DNA of 64,000 nucleotides from positions 1 through 64,000 of the forward strand of contig CAKQEP010000008.1 in the NCBI GenBank assembly GCA_934230325.1, written 5' to 3'. Numbering within the stretch: the stretch's first letter is position 1; each line of letters opens with the position of its first letter. Source of the stretch: an uncultured Clostridia bacterium. GTDB lineage: Bacteria; Bacillota; Clostridia; Christensenellales; CAG-314. A program made the position numbers and the translations under genes. Shown here piece after piece: positions 34,135-42,180 of this stretch. Below the pieces are notes generated by a model. That model was given only the letters and a program-made list of their open reading frames with translations, was not told the DNA's origin and did not search any database.

Positions 34135-36072
34135 CTAAAAAGAGTCGTGGCAGGTAAAGTACAGCGTTTGCGTTTTTTTGGCAAATTCTTTTATGAATTT
34201 TGCTGCCGTCGCAAGGTTTTTGTCGTCGTAATTGACAAACGGGTCGTCCAAAATCAGCAAAGGCAGGTCGTCGCCGTAAATACATTTCATGAGAGCCAGC
34301 CGCAAAGCAAAGTTGCACATATCCTTGTAGCCTTCGCTCAAAAATCCCGACTCCGCAAGAACTCCGTCTTGCGTAACCCGCACTTCAAACGCCGCGTCTA
34401 CGGTAGCGTCGCCCCACTTGCCGTCGGTAAGAAGTTTAAAGTACTCGTTAAACTGCTTGTTGAGTTTGGGAAGGTAATCGTTGGTCAACTTTTCCTTTGC
34501 TTCGGCAAGCAACTTGCGAGCGAGCAAGGCAACTTCGTACTTTTGTTTCGCTTCCTCGTACTCTTGCTTTACGCCGTCGACCTCGTTTTTAACGTCGGCG
34601 GAATCCACCAAATTTTTTGACAAAACGTCGTACTCGCGTTTGTCGGCATAAAACACTCTTTCCTGCTCGTTGCGTTTTTCTACGTAACTGTTTCTCGCGC
34701 GCTCAGCGTCGGCTTTGCTTTTTTGCGCCGCCGCATAAAGTTGCTCTATATCCTCGTTTTCGTCACCGAACTCGGCAATTCGCGCCGCCAACTCTTGTTT
34801 TCGTTTCGCCAACGCGTCGAGCGAACCTTGCGCGATATAAATTTCTTTGCCCAAAGAATCTATTTTTTCCGTCAAATAGGCTTCCTGATTTTGCCGCCAC
34901 ATTAACCACTCGTCGTACTCTTTTTGTTGCCGCTCGTAATTTTTTTGCGCCGTTTCCCACGTTTCCTTTTGCTTTTTTGCAACGCCTGCCCGACAAACCG
35001 CAACAAATATCGCGCCGAGCACCGCAACGGGAACTCCGACGTACCACTTGACGGCGCACAACGCCGCGCCTGCAACTGCCAAGATTATTCCTACCACGAT
35101 TTGCCACAACGGCATTTTTGCTTTTTGCGGCGGCGGAGGGGGACAAGGCTGTTCTTTTTTGGGCAAATCCGCTTTTTGCGCTTTAAAACCGTCCGCAAAT
35201 TTTTGATTTTCTTCCTTTTTGGACAAGGTTTTTGCGTATTCCGCAGAAACTTCCCGCAGAGCCGCTTTGTACTGCGCCAACTCTTTCGCGCCGGAATACT
35301 TTTCCGTTTGTTTGGTATATTTTTCTACCGCCGCGTCTGCCTCGACGATAATTTTTTCTGTTGCGTTTATCTTGTTAACGTCGTCGATTATCTTGTCGCT
35401 CAATTCCCGCGCCTTTTTTTCTTCGTTGACGGCGGCGACAAATTTTTCCTGCAACTCTTTTTGACGCCTTTCCAAAACGTAAAGTTTGCCGCCGTTGCCT
35501 TTTTCCAACCGCAACTCTTTGCAAAACTCCCGCAACGCTTTGTCTGCCGTCGCAAAATTGTTGTCGTCGGCGGTGTTTTCTTCCAGTTGCGACAACCGCT
35601 TTACAAAATCGTCGTTGCTCGTAATCGCCACTTCGCACTGCGGAAGATAAACGAGCCGACTAAAAGTGTCCGCGTCAACGCCGAAAATACGCGCGCCCAA
35701 CTCTTTGGACGGATCGCCCGTTTCTATTTTGTAGGCTTTGTTGGTGTCGTCGTCGTACAGCCGCGCTTCCTGCTCCTTTGCCGTCGCTCCAAAATATCTT
35801 TCTATGCGAAAATTGCTGCCTTTGTGACTGAACCGCAATATTCCGCCAAACTTTTCCGTCGAGTTAAACGGTTTAAAAAGTTTGTATTCGTTTTGGTTTA
35901 TCTGCTTGCTGCGAGAATAATTTATCCCGTAAAACATCGCTTTGATAAAGTTTGCGACGGTGGTTTTGCCAAATCCGTTGTCCTCTCGCACGACGTTAAG
36001 CCCGTCGCTAAAATCTATTTCGTAATTTTTTAAACAGCCGAAAGCCTTGATTTTTGCCGATAAAAGTTTCAT
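34135..36072 (-). CDS. YhaN-like SbcC/Rad50-type ATPase with membrane hairpin
   Basis: 645 residues. The N-terminal ATPase half has EDNGFGKTTVANFI (about 31-44) as P-loop, and the C-terminal half has the SEGYKDMCNFALRLALM signature-like segment and LPLLILDDPF Walker B. Two coiled-coil stretches flank a proline-rich PPPPPQ and two hydrophobic helices (about 325-372) in place of the zinc hook, as described for YhaN relatives. It partners the nuclease-like protein encoded upstream with an ATGA overlap. Likely DNA end processing; the membrane hairpin suggests a membrane-associated version. Confidence 0.85.
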   Translation of the reverse strand: MKLLSAKIKAFGCLKNYEIDFSDGLNVVREDNGFGKTTVANFIKAMFYGINYSRSKQINQNEYKLFKPFNSTEKFGGILRFSHKGSNFRIERYFGATAKEQEARLYDDDTNKAYKIETGDPSKELGARIFGVDADTFSRLVYLPQCEVAITSNDDFVKRLSQLEENTADDNNFATADKALREFCKELRLEKGNGGKLYVLERRQKELQEKFVAAVNEEKKARELSDKIIDDVNKINATEKIIVEADAAVEKYTKQTEKYSGAKELAQYKAALREVSAEYAKTLSKKEENQKFADGFKAQKADLPKKEQPCPPPPPQKAKMPLWQIVVGIILAVAGAALCAVKWYVGVPVAVLGAIFVAVCRAGVAKKQKETWETAQKNYERQQKEYDEWLMWRQNQEAYLTEKIDSLGKEIYIAQGSLDALAKRKQELAARIAEFGDENEDIEQLYAAAQKSKADAERARNSYVEKRNEQERVFYADKREYDVLSKNLVDSADVKNEVDGVKQEYEEAKQKYEVALLARKLLAEAKEKLTNDYLPKLNKQFNEYFKLLTDGKWGDATVDAAFEVRVTQDGVLAESGFLSEGYKDMCNFALRLALMKCIYGDDLPLLILDDPFVNYDDKNLATAAKFIKEFAKKTQTLYFTCHDSF

Positions 36073-37154
36073 GCCAAGTCTATCTCCTCGCCGTTGAGAG
36101 CGTTAAACCCGTATTTAAGAACCTTGTTTAGCAACTTTGGATCGGATATTCTTTGCCTTGCCAACGCGACAAACTGCGATTTTAGCGACGTCGTACCCGC
36201 AATTTTGTCATAATCGGGTTTTACGCGCGTGTTGTCCTTGACTTTGACGCAGAAAAACAAATCTTTTATCCCTTCCGCGATTATCCCCGCATTGAGGTTT
36301 ACTTCCTCGTCGGTTTCCCCCTCCAAGACAAACTCTACCATATCTTCGCTCGGTATAGCGTCGTTTTCGCTAAACTGCCGCATAAGATTGATTACGTCGG
36401 CGTTGCTTTTGGCGTCACCAACCGCAAGGTTGACGACGTGAGCGCGCCGTTTGGCGGCAGGAATAAACCAAATGCTTTGGCGGCGGTCAAGCACTTCCGT
36501 ATTTATCGCGACAAAACCTTTTTGTCCCGTTTCGTCAAATCCGCGCGGCTCCAAACACCCGCAATAACAAGCGTAACCCCTGCCCGCCTGTTCTTTGCGG
36601 TACTCGTGAATATGCCCCAACGCAAAATAGTCCACGTCCTTATCCCAAAAGGAATCGAGATTTATCGCGCCGTACCGACTTTTTGTGCCTACGTCGCCGT
36701 GCGCAATGAGAACGTTGTAGTTTTCTCGTTTCCACTCGATTCCCTCCAAGTCGTCGGCGGTGACCTTTGACAAATCTACGCCGACAAAGGTTACGCCTTC
36801 CGAGTCGTCTATTCTGCAAATTTCATCTTCAAATAGTTTGACGTTTTTGGGCAGCCTGAGTTTAAACCCTTCGTCAAAAGCCGACTCGTCGTGGTTTCCC
36901 GTCAAAATAATTATGGTCATTTGCGGACATTGTTCAAAGGCGGAAATCAACGTCGATTTTGCGCTGTTTGTCGCGTGACTGCTCTCAAAAAGGTCGCCCG
37001 CAACTATAAAGTAGCCAAAACCTTGTTTTGCCGCCTCTCTCACCGTGTCGCAAAAACTGTTGAGAATCTCACCCCGCCGTTGCAAGGCTTTGTTGTGCGG
37101 CAATCCCGACAAAGGACTGTCCAAATGAATATCTGCGCAATGTAAAATTTTCAT
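36069..37154 (-). CDS. SbcD/YhaO-like DNA repair exonuclease
   Basis: 361 residues of the calcineurin-type phosphoesterase family: DIHLDSP (Asp8, His10), VAGDLFE, LTGNHDE, LIAHGD and GHIHEY metal-binding motifs in order. Mre11/SbcD proteins cleave DNA ends together with an SbcC/Rad50-type ATPase, here encoded immediately downstream with a 4-nt overlap. The ATG is 6 nt after a near-consensus -10, so the transcript appears leaderless. Confidence 0.9.
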   Translation of the reverse strand: MKILHCADIHLDSPLSGLPHNKALQRRGEILNSFCDTVREAAKQGFGYFIVAGDLFESSHATNSAKSTLISAFEQCPQMTIIILTGNHDESAFDEGFKLRLPKNVKLFEDEICRIDDSEGVTFVGVDLSKVTADDLEGIEWKRENYNVLIAHGDVGTKSRYGAINLDSFWDKDVDYFALGHIHEYRKEQAGRGYACYCGCLEPRGFDETGQKGFVAINTEVLDRRQSIWFIPAAKRRAHVVNLAVGDAKSNADVINLMRQFSENDAIPSEDMVEFVLEGETDEEVNLNAGIIAEGIKDLFFCVKVKDNTRVKPDYDKIAGTTSLKSQFVALARQRISDPKLLNKVLKYGFNALNGEEIDLA

Positions 37155-37160
37155 AAACCG

Positions 37161-37189
37161 ATTATATCATATCGTCACGATTAAATCAA
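37161..37189 (-). promoter_or_regulatory. Promoter of the SbcD/YhaO-like gene
   Basis: Minus strand: TTGATT (37189-37184), 17-nt spacer, TATAAT (37166-37161) with a TGA extension before the -10. The start codon follows after 6 nt, at the expected +1. Confidence 0.75.
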
Positions 37190-37340
37190 CCGTTAAAAAA
37201 ACCGCAACTCAAAAAAATCCGCAATTTATACTTAAAAAACTCGCAATTCGTACTAAAAAATCCGCGCCTAAACGTGCCGACGTTAAAAAAAATGGCAATT
37301 TTAAAAAATCCGCCTTTCCCAAAAGCCAAACACAAAGAAA
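37190..37340. repeat. A-rich degenerate repeats upstream of rpsF
   Basis: Repeated AAAAAATCCGC/AAAAAACTCGC-like segments (at least four) in an AT-rich gap between the divergent repair and rpsF operons. Similar in style to the 30430-30571 repeats. No gene seen. Confidence 0.45.
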
Positions 37341-37387
37341 AAAGGTTTCGAATTGTTGCAAAAATAAAAAAACTTTTGCTAAAACGC

Positions 37388-37416
37388 TTGCGTAATTCCG
37401 CCGTTTTTGTTATAAT
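37388..37416 (+). promoter_or_regulatory. Promoter of rpsF-ssb-rpsR
   Basis: TTGCGT (37388-37393), 17-nt spacer, TATAAT (37411-37416). A ~96-nt leader follows, with a CTTTG/CAAAG hairpin near 37474-37490 before the AAGGAGGT; an S6:S18-binding leader motif could not be confirmed. Confidence 0.75.
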
Positions 37417-37518
37417 TTGGTATGCGTTTTGATAATGCGTGGTTTTTGCGCGTTTTCAAAACCCCCTTATCTTTGCAATGCGCAAAGGTCAATAGTCCAA
37501 AAGGAGGTAAATACAGCG

Positions 37519-37800
37519 ATGAACAGTTACGAATTGCTTTACATCATTGACAACGCTCTTTCTGACGAAGCAAAGGAAGAACTCGTCAACAAGTTTAACA
37601 ACGTCATTGTAAAGGCAAACGGTACCATCGACACCGTCGACAAGTGGGGCGCAAAAAAACTCGCCTACGACATCGACTACAAGAGTGAAGGTTATTACGT
37701 GCTCATCAACTTTAAAGCGGACAGCACAGTCCCTGCAGAAGTCGAGCGTAATCTCAAAATCACCGACGGTGTTATGCGCTATCTTGTCATAAAAAAGTAG
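37519..37800 (+). CDS. rpsF: Ribosomal protein bS6
   Basis: 93 residues, full-length bS6 (MNSYELLYIIDNALSDE..., with the WGAKKLAYDI and GYYVLINF segments). The ATG at 37519 follows AAGGAGGT; the in-frame codons back to 37417 are leader. First gene of the conserved rpsF-ssb-rpsR operon. Confidence 0.97.
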   Translation: MNSYELLYIIDNALSDEAKEELVNKFNNVIVKANGTIDTVDKWGAKKLAYDIDYKSEGYYVLINFKADSTVPAEVERNLKITDGVMRYLVIKK

Positions 37801-37821
37801 TTTTTTTAAGGTAACAAAATT

Positions 37822-38229
37822 ATGAACAAAGTGTTTTTGATAGGCAGATTAACAAGAGATCCGGAACTCCGCTCCGTTGGTACGGGCGTATCCGTTTGCC
37901 GTTTTAGCCTTGCCGTTGACAGACCTTTTAAGTCCGGCGGCGATACCACCACCGACTTCTTCAATATCGTCGTGTGGCGCGCGCAAGCGGAAAACTGCGC
38001 AAAATACCTTACAAAAGGTCAGCAGTGCGCAGTAGTCGGCAGGATAGAAAATCATTCCTACGACAAAGATGGCGAAAAACGTACCGCAACGGAAATCGTC
38101 GCGGATAGCGTGGAGTTTTTAAGCAAAGCAGGCGGCGGTGGCGGAAATACCGACGAGTTCGGCAAAAAACAAACCGTTTCTGACTTGCCCAGCGTCGACG
38201 ACGAAGACGACGGTCAACTGCCTTTCTGA
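37822..38229 (+). CDS. ssb: Single-stranded DNA-binding protein
   Basis: 135 residues. OB fold with NKVFLIGRLTRDPELR at the start and the conserved TDFFNIVVWR; an acidic tail ends in DDGQLPF, the tip that recruits repair and replication partners. Slightly short linker. Classic position between rpsF and rpsR. Confidence 0.97.
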   Translation: MNKVFLIGRLTRDPELRSVGTGVSVCRFSLAVDRPFKSGGDTTTDFFNIVVWRAQAENCAKYLTKGQQCAVVGRIENHSYDKDGEKRTATEIVADSVEFLSKAGGGGGNTDEFGKKQTVSDLPSVDDEDDGQLPF

Positions 38230-38247
38230 TTTTAAAGGAGATTTATC

Positions 38248-38496
38248 ATGAGTGAAGAAAAAAAGGTTCAGCGCCCTGCGCGCCGCCCTCTCAAAAAAAA
38301 GGTTTGCGCCTTCTGCGCGGCTAAAAAAGACGACATCGATTACAAAGACGTCGCTACTCTCAAAAAATATATTACGGAAAAAGGCAAGATTTTGCCCAAA
38401 CGTATGACCGGTACTTGCAGCAAGCACCAAAGAGATATTGCCGTAGCCGTAAAACGCGCAAGACAGATGGCGTTGTTGCCTTACGTAGGCGATTAA
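38248..38496 (+). CDS. rpsR: Ribosomal protein bS18
   Basis: 82 residues with the bS18 core (KVCAFCAAKKDDIDYKD, LPKRMTGTCSKHQRDIA). It retains two cysteines (CAFC) near the N-terminus, as in zinc-binding-type ancestors. AAGGAG precedes the ATG; the operon terminator follows. Confidence 0.97.
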   Translation: MSEEKKVQRPARRPLKKKVCAFCAAKKDDIDYKDVATLKKYITEKGKILPKRMTGTCSKHQRDIAVAVKRARQMALLPYVGD

Positions 38497-38523
38497 CAAT
38501 CAAAAAGTTTTACACAACCATTC

Positions 38524-38551
38524 AACAAACCTTGTTTTTGCAAGGTTTGTT
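38524..38551 (+). terminator. Terminator of rpsF-ssb-rpsR
   Basis: AACAAACCTTG pairs with CAAGGTTTGTT around a TTTTTG loop, followed by T-rich sequence. Confidence 0.88.
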
Positions 38552-38569
38552 TTGTTTTTCGGCTGTTTT

Positions 38570-39430
38570 TTTATATTGTCAAAAGCGAGGATAAACTGTG
38601 CTATTTGCAAATTTTTTCCTCATAATGACATACAAAACACCTTTGCTCGTGTACGGAGTATTGTTTTATACTTTGCAAAGAGTGTGTCTTTTAGCGTGGC
38701 TATTTTTTAAATTGTCATTGCGAAGTGTAAATTTTTGGCTTTTTAAACCTAACCTTATAAATAAAAATTTACGCTGTGGCAATCGCACGGAAGTGAACCT
38801 TGTGCAAAATATGGTACGGATAAGCAAGTCGCTAAATGCGTGGAGGTAAATACTATATAGGCTTTCGTTTATATTGCCGCCAAAAAGTTTAGATGTTCGC
38901 AATCCCAAACCCAACAAAATGCAAGCATTTTGTTGGGAGAGGAGCAGCCCGCTGTAGGGCGTAGGCGGTATATGAATATATACCGACAAGCCTTTGGGCG
39001 GTGTCTGCGACGATGTGGCAATCGCACGGAAGTGAACCTTGTGCAAGATACGGTACAAACACGCACTTTGCTATATGCATAGAGGCAAAGAGTATAAAGG
39101 CTCTTGTTTATATTGCCGTCAAAAAGTTTAGATGTTCGCAATCCCAAACCCAACAAAATGCAAGCATTTTGTTGGAGAGGAGCAGCCCGCTGTAGGGCGT
39201 AGGCGGTATATGAATATATGCCGACAAGCCTTTGTGCGGCGCTGCGACGAGGTTCGCTTCCGCGAGATTATCACGTCAAAAATTTGCCGTCATAAGGATT
39301 AGTTTTACTATTTGCAAATTTTTTCCTCATAATGACAAGTAAGGCACCTTTACTCACATAATAAAGTATTTTTCTTTGTGTTTTATAGTAAGTATATCTT
39401 TTTAAATGGCTGTTTTTTTAAATTGTCAAA
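38570..39430. repeat. Dispersed repeat mosaic, cluster 3 (largest)
   Basis: In order: partial variant-II arm (38606-38636); fold-back with inner arms GTAAATTTTT/AAAAATTTAC (38714-38796); a palindrome-headed 101-bp module (38911-39013) joined to a right half-element with CAC-GGAA-GTG hairpin; a second such module (39150-39250); and a minus-strand variant-II fold-back (about 39251-39344; ends GTCATTAT/GATAATC). The two 101-bp modules share a ~35-bp left extension. Short open frames here are repeat-derived. Confidence 0.85.
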
Positions 39431-39456
39431 AGCAAGGAGCGGTTTTTTAACAAAAA

Positions 39457-39484
39457 AACAAGCCTTGTTTTCGCAAGGCTTGTT
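39457..39484 (-). terminator. Terminator of the MDR dehydrogenase gene
   Basis: AACAAGCCTTG pairs with CAAGGCTTGTT; on the minus strand a run of T follows (A-run at 39452-39458 on the plus strand). Confidence 0.85.
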
Positions 39485-39595
39485 TGGATTACAAACTTAA
39501 CTGTCGCGTGAAAGCGGGCAGGAGCGTACTTGTCGTAGCGATTGTTTGTCGAGCGCAAACGCAGACCAAAAATGCGCCGCCATACTCGCCAAAAC

Positions 39596-40612
39596 TTATT
39601 CGCATTTAACGATAATATTTTGGTCGACGGTTTGCATTTCCTCCACTGCGGGCAAAGTTTTGTCGACGTCGGCAAAAGACACTTCCTGACACACAAAGTC
39701 GTCGGCTTTTATTATATTTTTTGCAAGGATATTTAGCGCGGAAGGGAAGTTTCCGTACGGGTTGTCCACTCCGCACACCGTAAGATTTTTCTTTTGCACC
39801 GACGGCACGGAAAACTCCGCTTTTTTGTTGAACAGTCCGCCCACGCAAAACACGCTGTTTTGTCCGCACGCTTCTATTGCGACGGAAATAGGCAAGTCGC
39901 TTTCCGCAAAGTAGACAACTTTTTCGCACATACGTCCGCCCGTAGCGTTAAAAATCTCGTTTGTCACGGTTTTTGTAGCGTCAAAGGTATAAAAGACGTT
40001 TTTGTCCAACGCAATATTTTTAAGCGCGGCGTCGCTTTCCACAAAGATAGGCACGGCTTGGTAGTAAGTAATCAAGCAGGACAAAATTACGCCTAATTTT
40101 CCGCCGCCAAAGACAGCCACGTGGTCGCCTTTTTCCAAATTTATTTTGTCGATGATATTAAGCGCAAAACTTATCGGCGCGGTCATAAGCGCGTTTGAAC
40201 TGCTTACGCCGTCGGGAATTTTTGCAAGGCATTTTTGCGGCAAGCAAACAAAGTCCTGCATAAGTCCGTCGGAATTTATCCCCAACTGCTTTTTTTCTAC
40301 GCACATTTGATATTTGTGCGTTTTGCAAAACAAGCAATTTCTGCAAGCGATATAAGGCTCTATCACAACTCTGTCCATACGCTCGATGCGGCTTTCCTGA
40401 GGGTCGTACACTTCGCTGACGACGCCCACGCCGCAACTGCCTATGACGATGCCCGACTCGGTTTTGAGCGTGCCGTTTAAAACGCAAAAATCTTCTCTGG
40501 TAAAAAGAATCCTATCCATTTTTACCTTTGCGTTGAGTTCCGGCGTCGGATCTACGGGCTGGTCGGAAATAAGTTGCAAATCGTTTGGTTTTACAAGTTT
40601 CCATGCTTTCAT
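39596..40612 (-). CDS. Zinc-type alcohol dehydrogenase (MDR) homologue, degenerate catalytic site
   Basis: 338 residues of the medium-chain dehydrogenase superfamily. The structural zinc site is intact (CRNCLFCKTHKYQMC; Cys90/93/96/104), and so is the nucleotide-binding VAVFGGGKLGVI (about 166-177). Catalytic-zinc positions are not: the usual CGSD reads TRED and the usual GHE reads GSC (IVIGSCGVG). A single-gene unit with TATAAT near 40635 and GGTGAT before the ATG. It may be a non-zinc reductase or have lost activity; substrate unknown. Confidence 0.82.
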   Translation of the reverse strand: MKAWKLVKPNDLQLISDQPVDPTPELNAKVKMDRILFTREDFCVLNGTLKTESGIVIGSCGVGVVSEVYDPQESRIERMDRVVIEPYIACRNCLFCKTHKYQMCVEKKQLGINSDGLMQDFVCLPQKCLAKIPDGVSSSNALMTAPISFALNIIDKINLEKGDHVAVFGGGKLGVILSCLITYYQAVPIFVESDAALKNIALDKNVFYTFDATKTVTNEIFNATGGRMCEKVVYFAESDLPISVAIEACGQNSVFCVGGLFNKKAEFSVPSVQKKNLTVCGVDNPYGNFPSALNILAKNIIKADDFVCQEVSFADVDKTLPAVEEMQTVDQNIIVKCE

Positions 40613-40745
40613 AATATCACCGTTTGTATTATATCAAAAAAAATCTAAAAAGTCCACAGTTTTGGCGATACAACGACAAAATAAACGTCAAAATCGCAAA
40701 ACGACAAAAATCGACGCCGTTTTTTGCTAAAAATCCGCCAAAAAA

Positions 40746-41408
40746 TCACCAAACGACGGGCGTTGCGCCGTGTTCTTCCAAAAAATCGTTGGCTTTGACA
40801 AAATGACCGCAGCCAAAAAACCCGTTGTACGCCGACAGCGGACTCGGGTGCGCCGCCGTCAACACGCAATGAATCGGATTTGTTATCAGATTTTGTTTCT
40901 GTTTTGCGTTTGCGCCCCACAACATAAACACTACGGGACGGTCAAAATCGTTGACGAATTTTATTACGCTGTCGGTAAAAATTTCCCAACCTTTGTCTTT
41001 GTGGCTGTTGCTTTTGCCCGCTTCCACCGTCAACACGCTGTTTAACAAAAGAACCCCTTGCTTTGCCCACACCGTAAGGTCGCCGCCCTTTACTATCGAC
41101 GGCTTGCCCGTTTCGTTGGCGATTTCTTTAAAAATATTCAGCAAACTCGGCGGCGGCTGTTGACCTTCCGGCACGGAAAAACTCATTCCCATAGCCTGCC
41201 CTTTGTTTATGTACGGATCTTGACCGATAATTACCACCTTTACGTCCTGCGGCGAAGTAACGTCAAAGGCGTTCAAAATGAGTTTTTTTGGCGGGTAAAC
41301 GACGCGCGTCGCATACTCTTTGCTCAAAAAACTCTTTAACGTCTTAAAATAATCCTTGCAAAACTGTTCTGAAAACAGCGGTTCCCACCCGTTGTAACTT
41401 CTTTCCAT
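40746..41408 (-). CDS. ung: Uracil-DNA glycosylase, family 1
   Basis: 220 residues with the catalytic GQDPY (Asp64) and the HPSPLSAYNGFFGCGHF loop (His187), numbering that matches E. coli Ung closely. The residue after GQDPY is Ile rather than the common His. It removes uracil from DNA in the cytosol. Ribosome binding site GGTGAAG. Confidence 0.95.
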   Translation of the reverse strand: MERSYNGWEPLFSEQFCKDYFKTLKSFLSKEYATRVVYPPKKLILNAFDVTSPQDVKVVIIGQDPYINKGQAMGMSFSVPEGQQPPPSLLNIFKEIANETGKPSIVKGGDLTVWAKQGVLLLNSVLTVEAGKSNSHKDKGWEIFTDSVIKFVNDFDRPVVFMLWGANAKQKQNLITNPIHCVLTAAHPSPLSAYNGFFGCGHFVKANDFLEEHGATPVVW

Positions 41409-41529
41409 CTTTTACTTCACCACCTTTGCTCGACTGCCGTCGCAACGACGATAATTCAACCTTGATTTAATAATAAATAATTTTTGCCGTATAGTCAATA
41501 CGTTTAAGAAAAAAACTGCGTTTTTCCTT

Positions 41530-42085
41530 TTTTTATGAACCGATATAGTATTTGCCTATGTGCATTTAGTAAGGTGCGTTTTTATACCGTATTTTGCAAA
41601 GAGTGTATATTTTAGCGTGGCTATCGTTAAAGTGTCATTGCGAAGTGTAAATTTTTGGCTTTTTTAAACCTAACCTTATAAATAAAAATTTACGCTGTGG
41701 CAATCGCACGGAAGTGAACCGCATTGTTTCACAAGTATTGATTTCACAACATTTTGACGGGAGCCTATATAGTATTTGCCTATGCGCATTTGGTAATGAG
41801 CGTGTTTGTACCGTATTTTGCATAAGGACCGCTTCCGCGAGATTGCCACACAAAAAATTTACTTCATAAGGACAAAATTTTTCTACTGGTAAATTTTTTG
41901 TTCGCAATGACAAGTAAAAAAACCTTTGCTCGAGTATAAAGATATTACGTTGTACTTTGTAAAGAGTTGATACTTTAAAGTGGCTATCGTTAAATTGTCA
42001 TTGCGAGGAGTGATTTTTTAAGTTAGATAAGACTAATCGATAAAAAAATCGCGACGTGGCAAGACAAGCGGCTGCGGTCATTATA
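41530..42085. repeat. Dispersed repeat mosaic, cluster 4
   Basis: Fold-back with GTAAATTTTT/AAAAATTTAC arms (41634-41720), a half-element near 41730-41900, and a variant-I fold-back (41998-42062) whose right flank has diverged. No gene seen between ung and the antiporter terminator. Confidence 0.8.
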
Positions 42086-42086
42086 A

Positions 42087-42117
42087 AAAAATCCCGCAAA
42101 GTTTTGGCTTTGCGGGA
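42087..42117 (-). terminator. Terminator of the NhaC-type gene
   Basis: Perfect 10-bp stem TCCCGCAAAG/CTTTGCGGGA with TTTTGG loop; on the minus strand it is followed by seven T. Confidence 0.9.
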
Positions 42118-42180
42118 GCGTAAATACGCTTTGTAGTTTTACGATTTGTATTTCTTGGTTTGTTTTTGTTTTGTCGTCTT

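Noticed and set aside
34924..36033. 369-codon frame antisense to the YhaN-like gene (and 58779-59777 antisense to gerAB)
   Set aside because: No ribosome binding site or recognisable domains, and fully overlapped by well-supported genes.
41725..41740. Second parS-like site (GTTTCACAAG at about 41728, 44331 and 53690)
   Set aside because: Only half the palindrome is present and it is part of the dispersed repeat.
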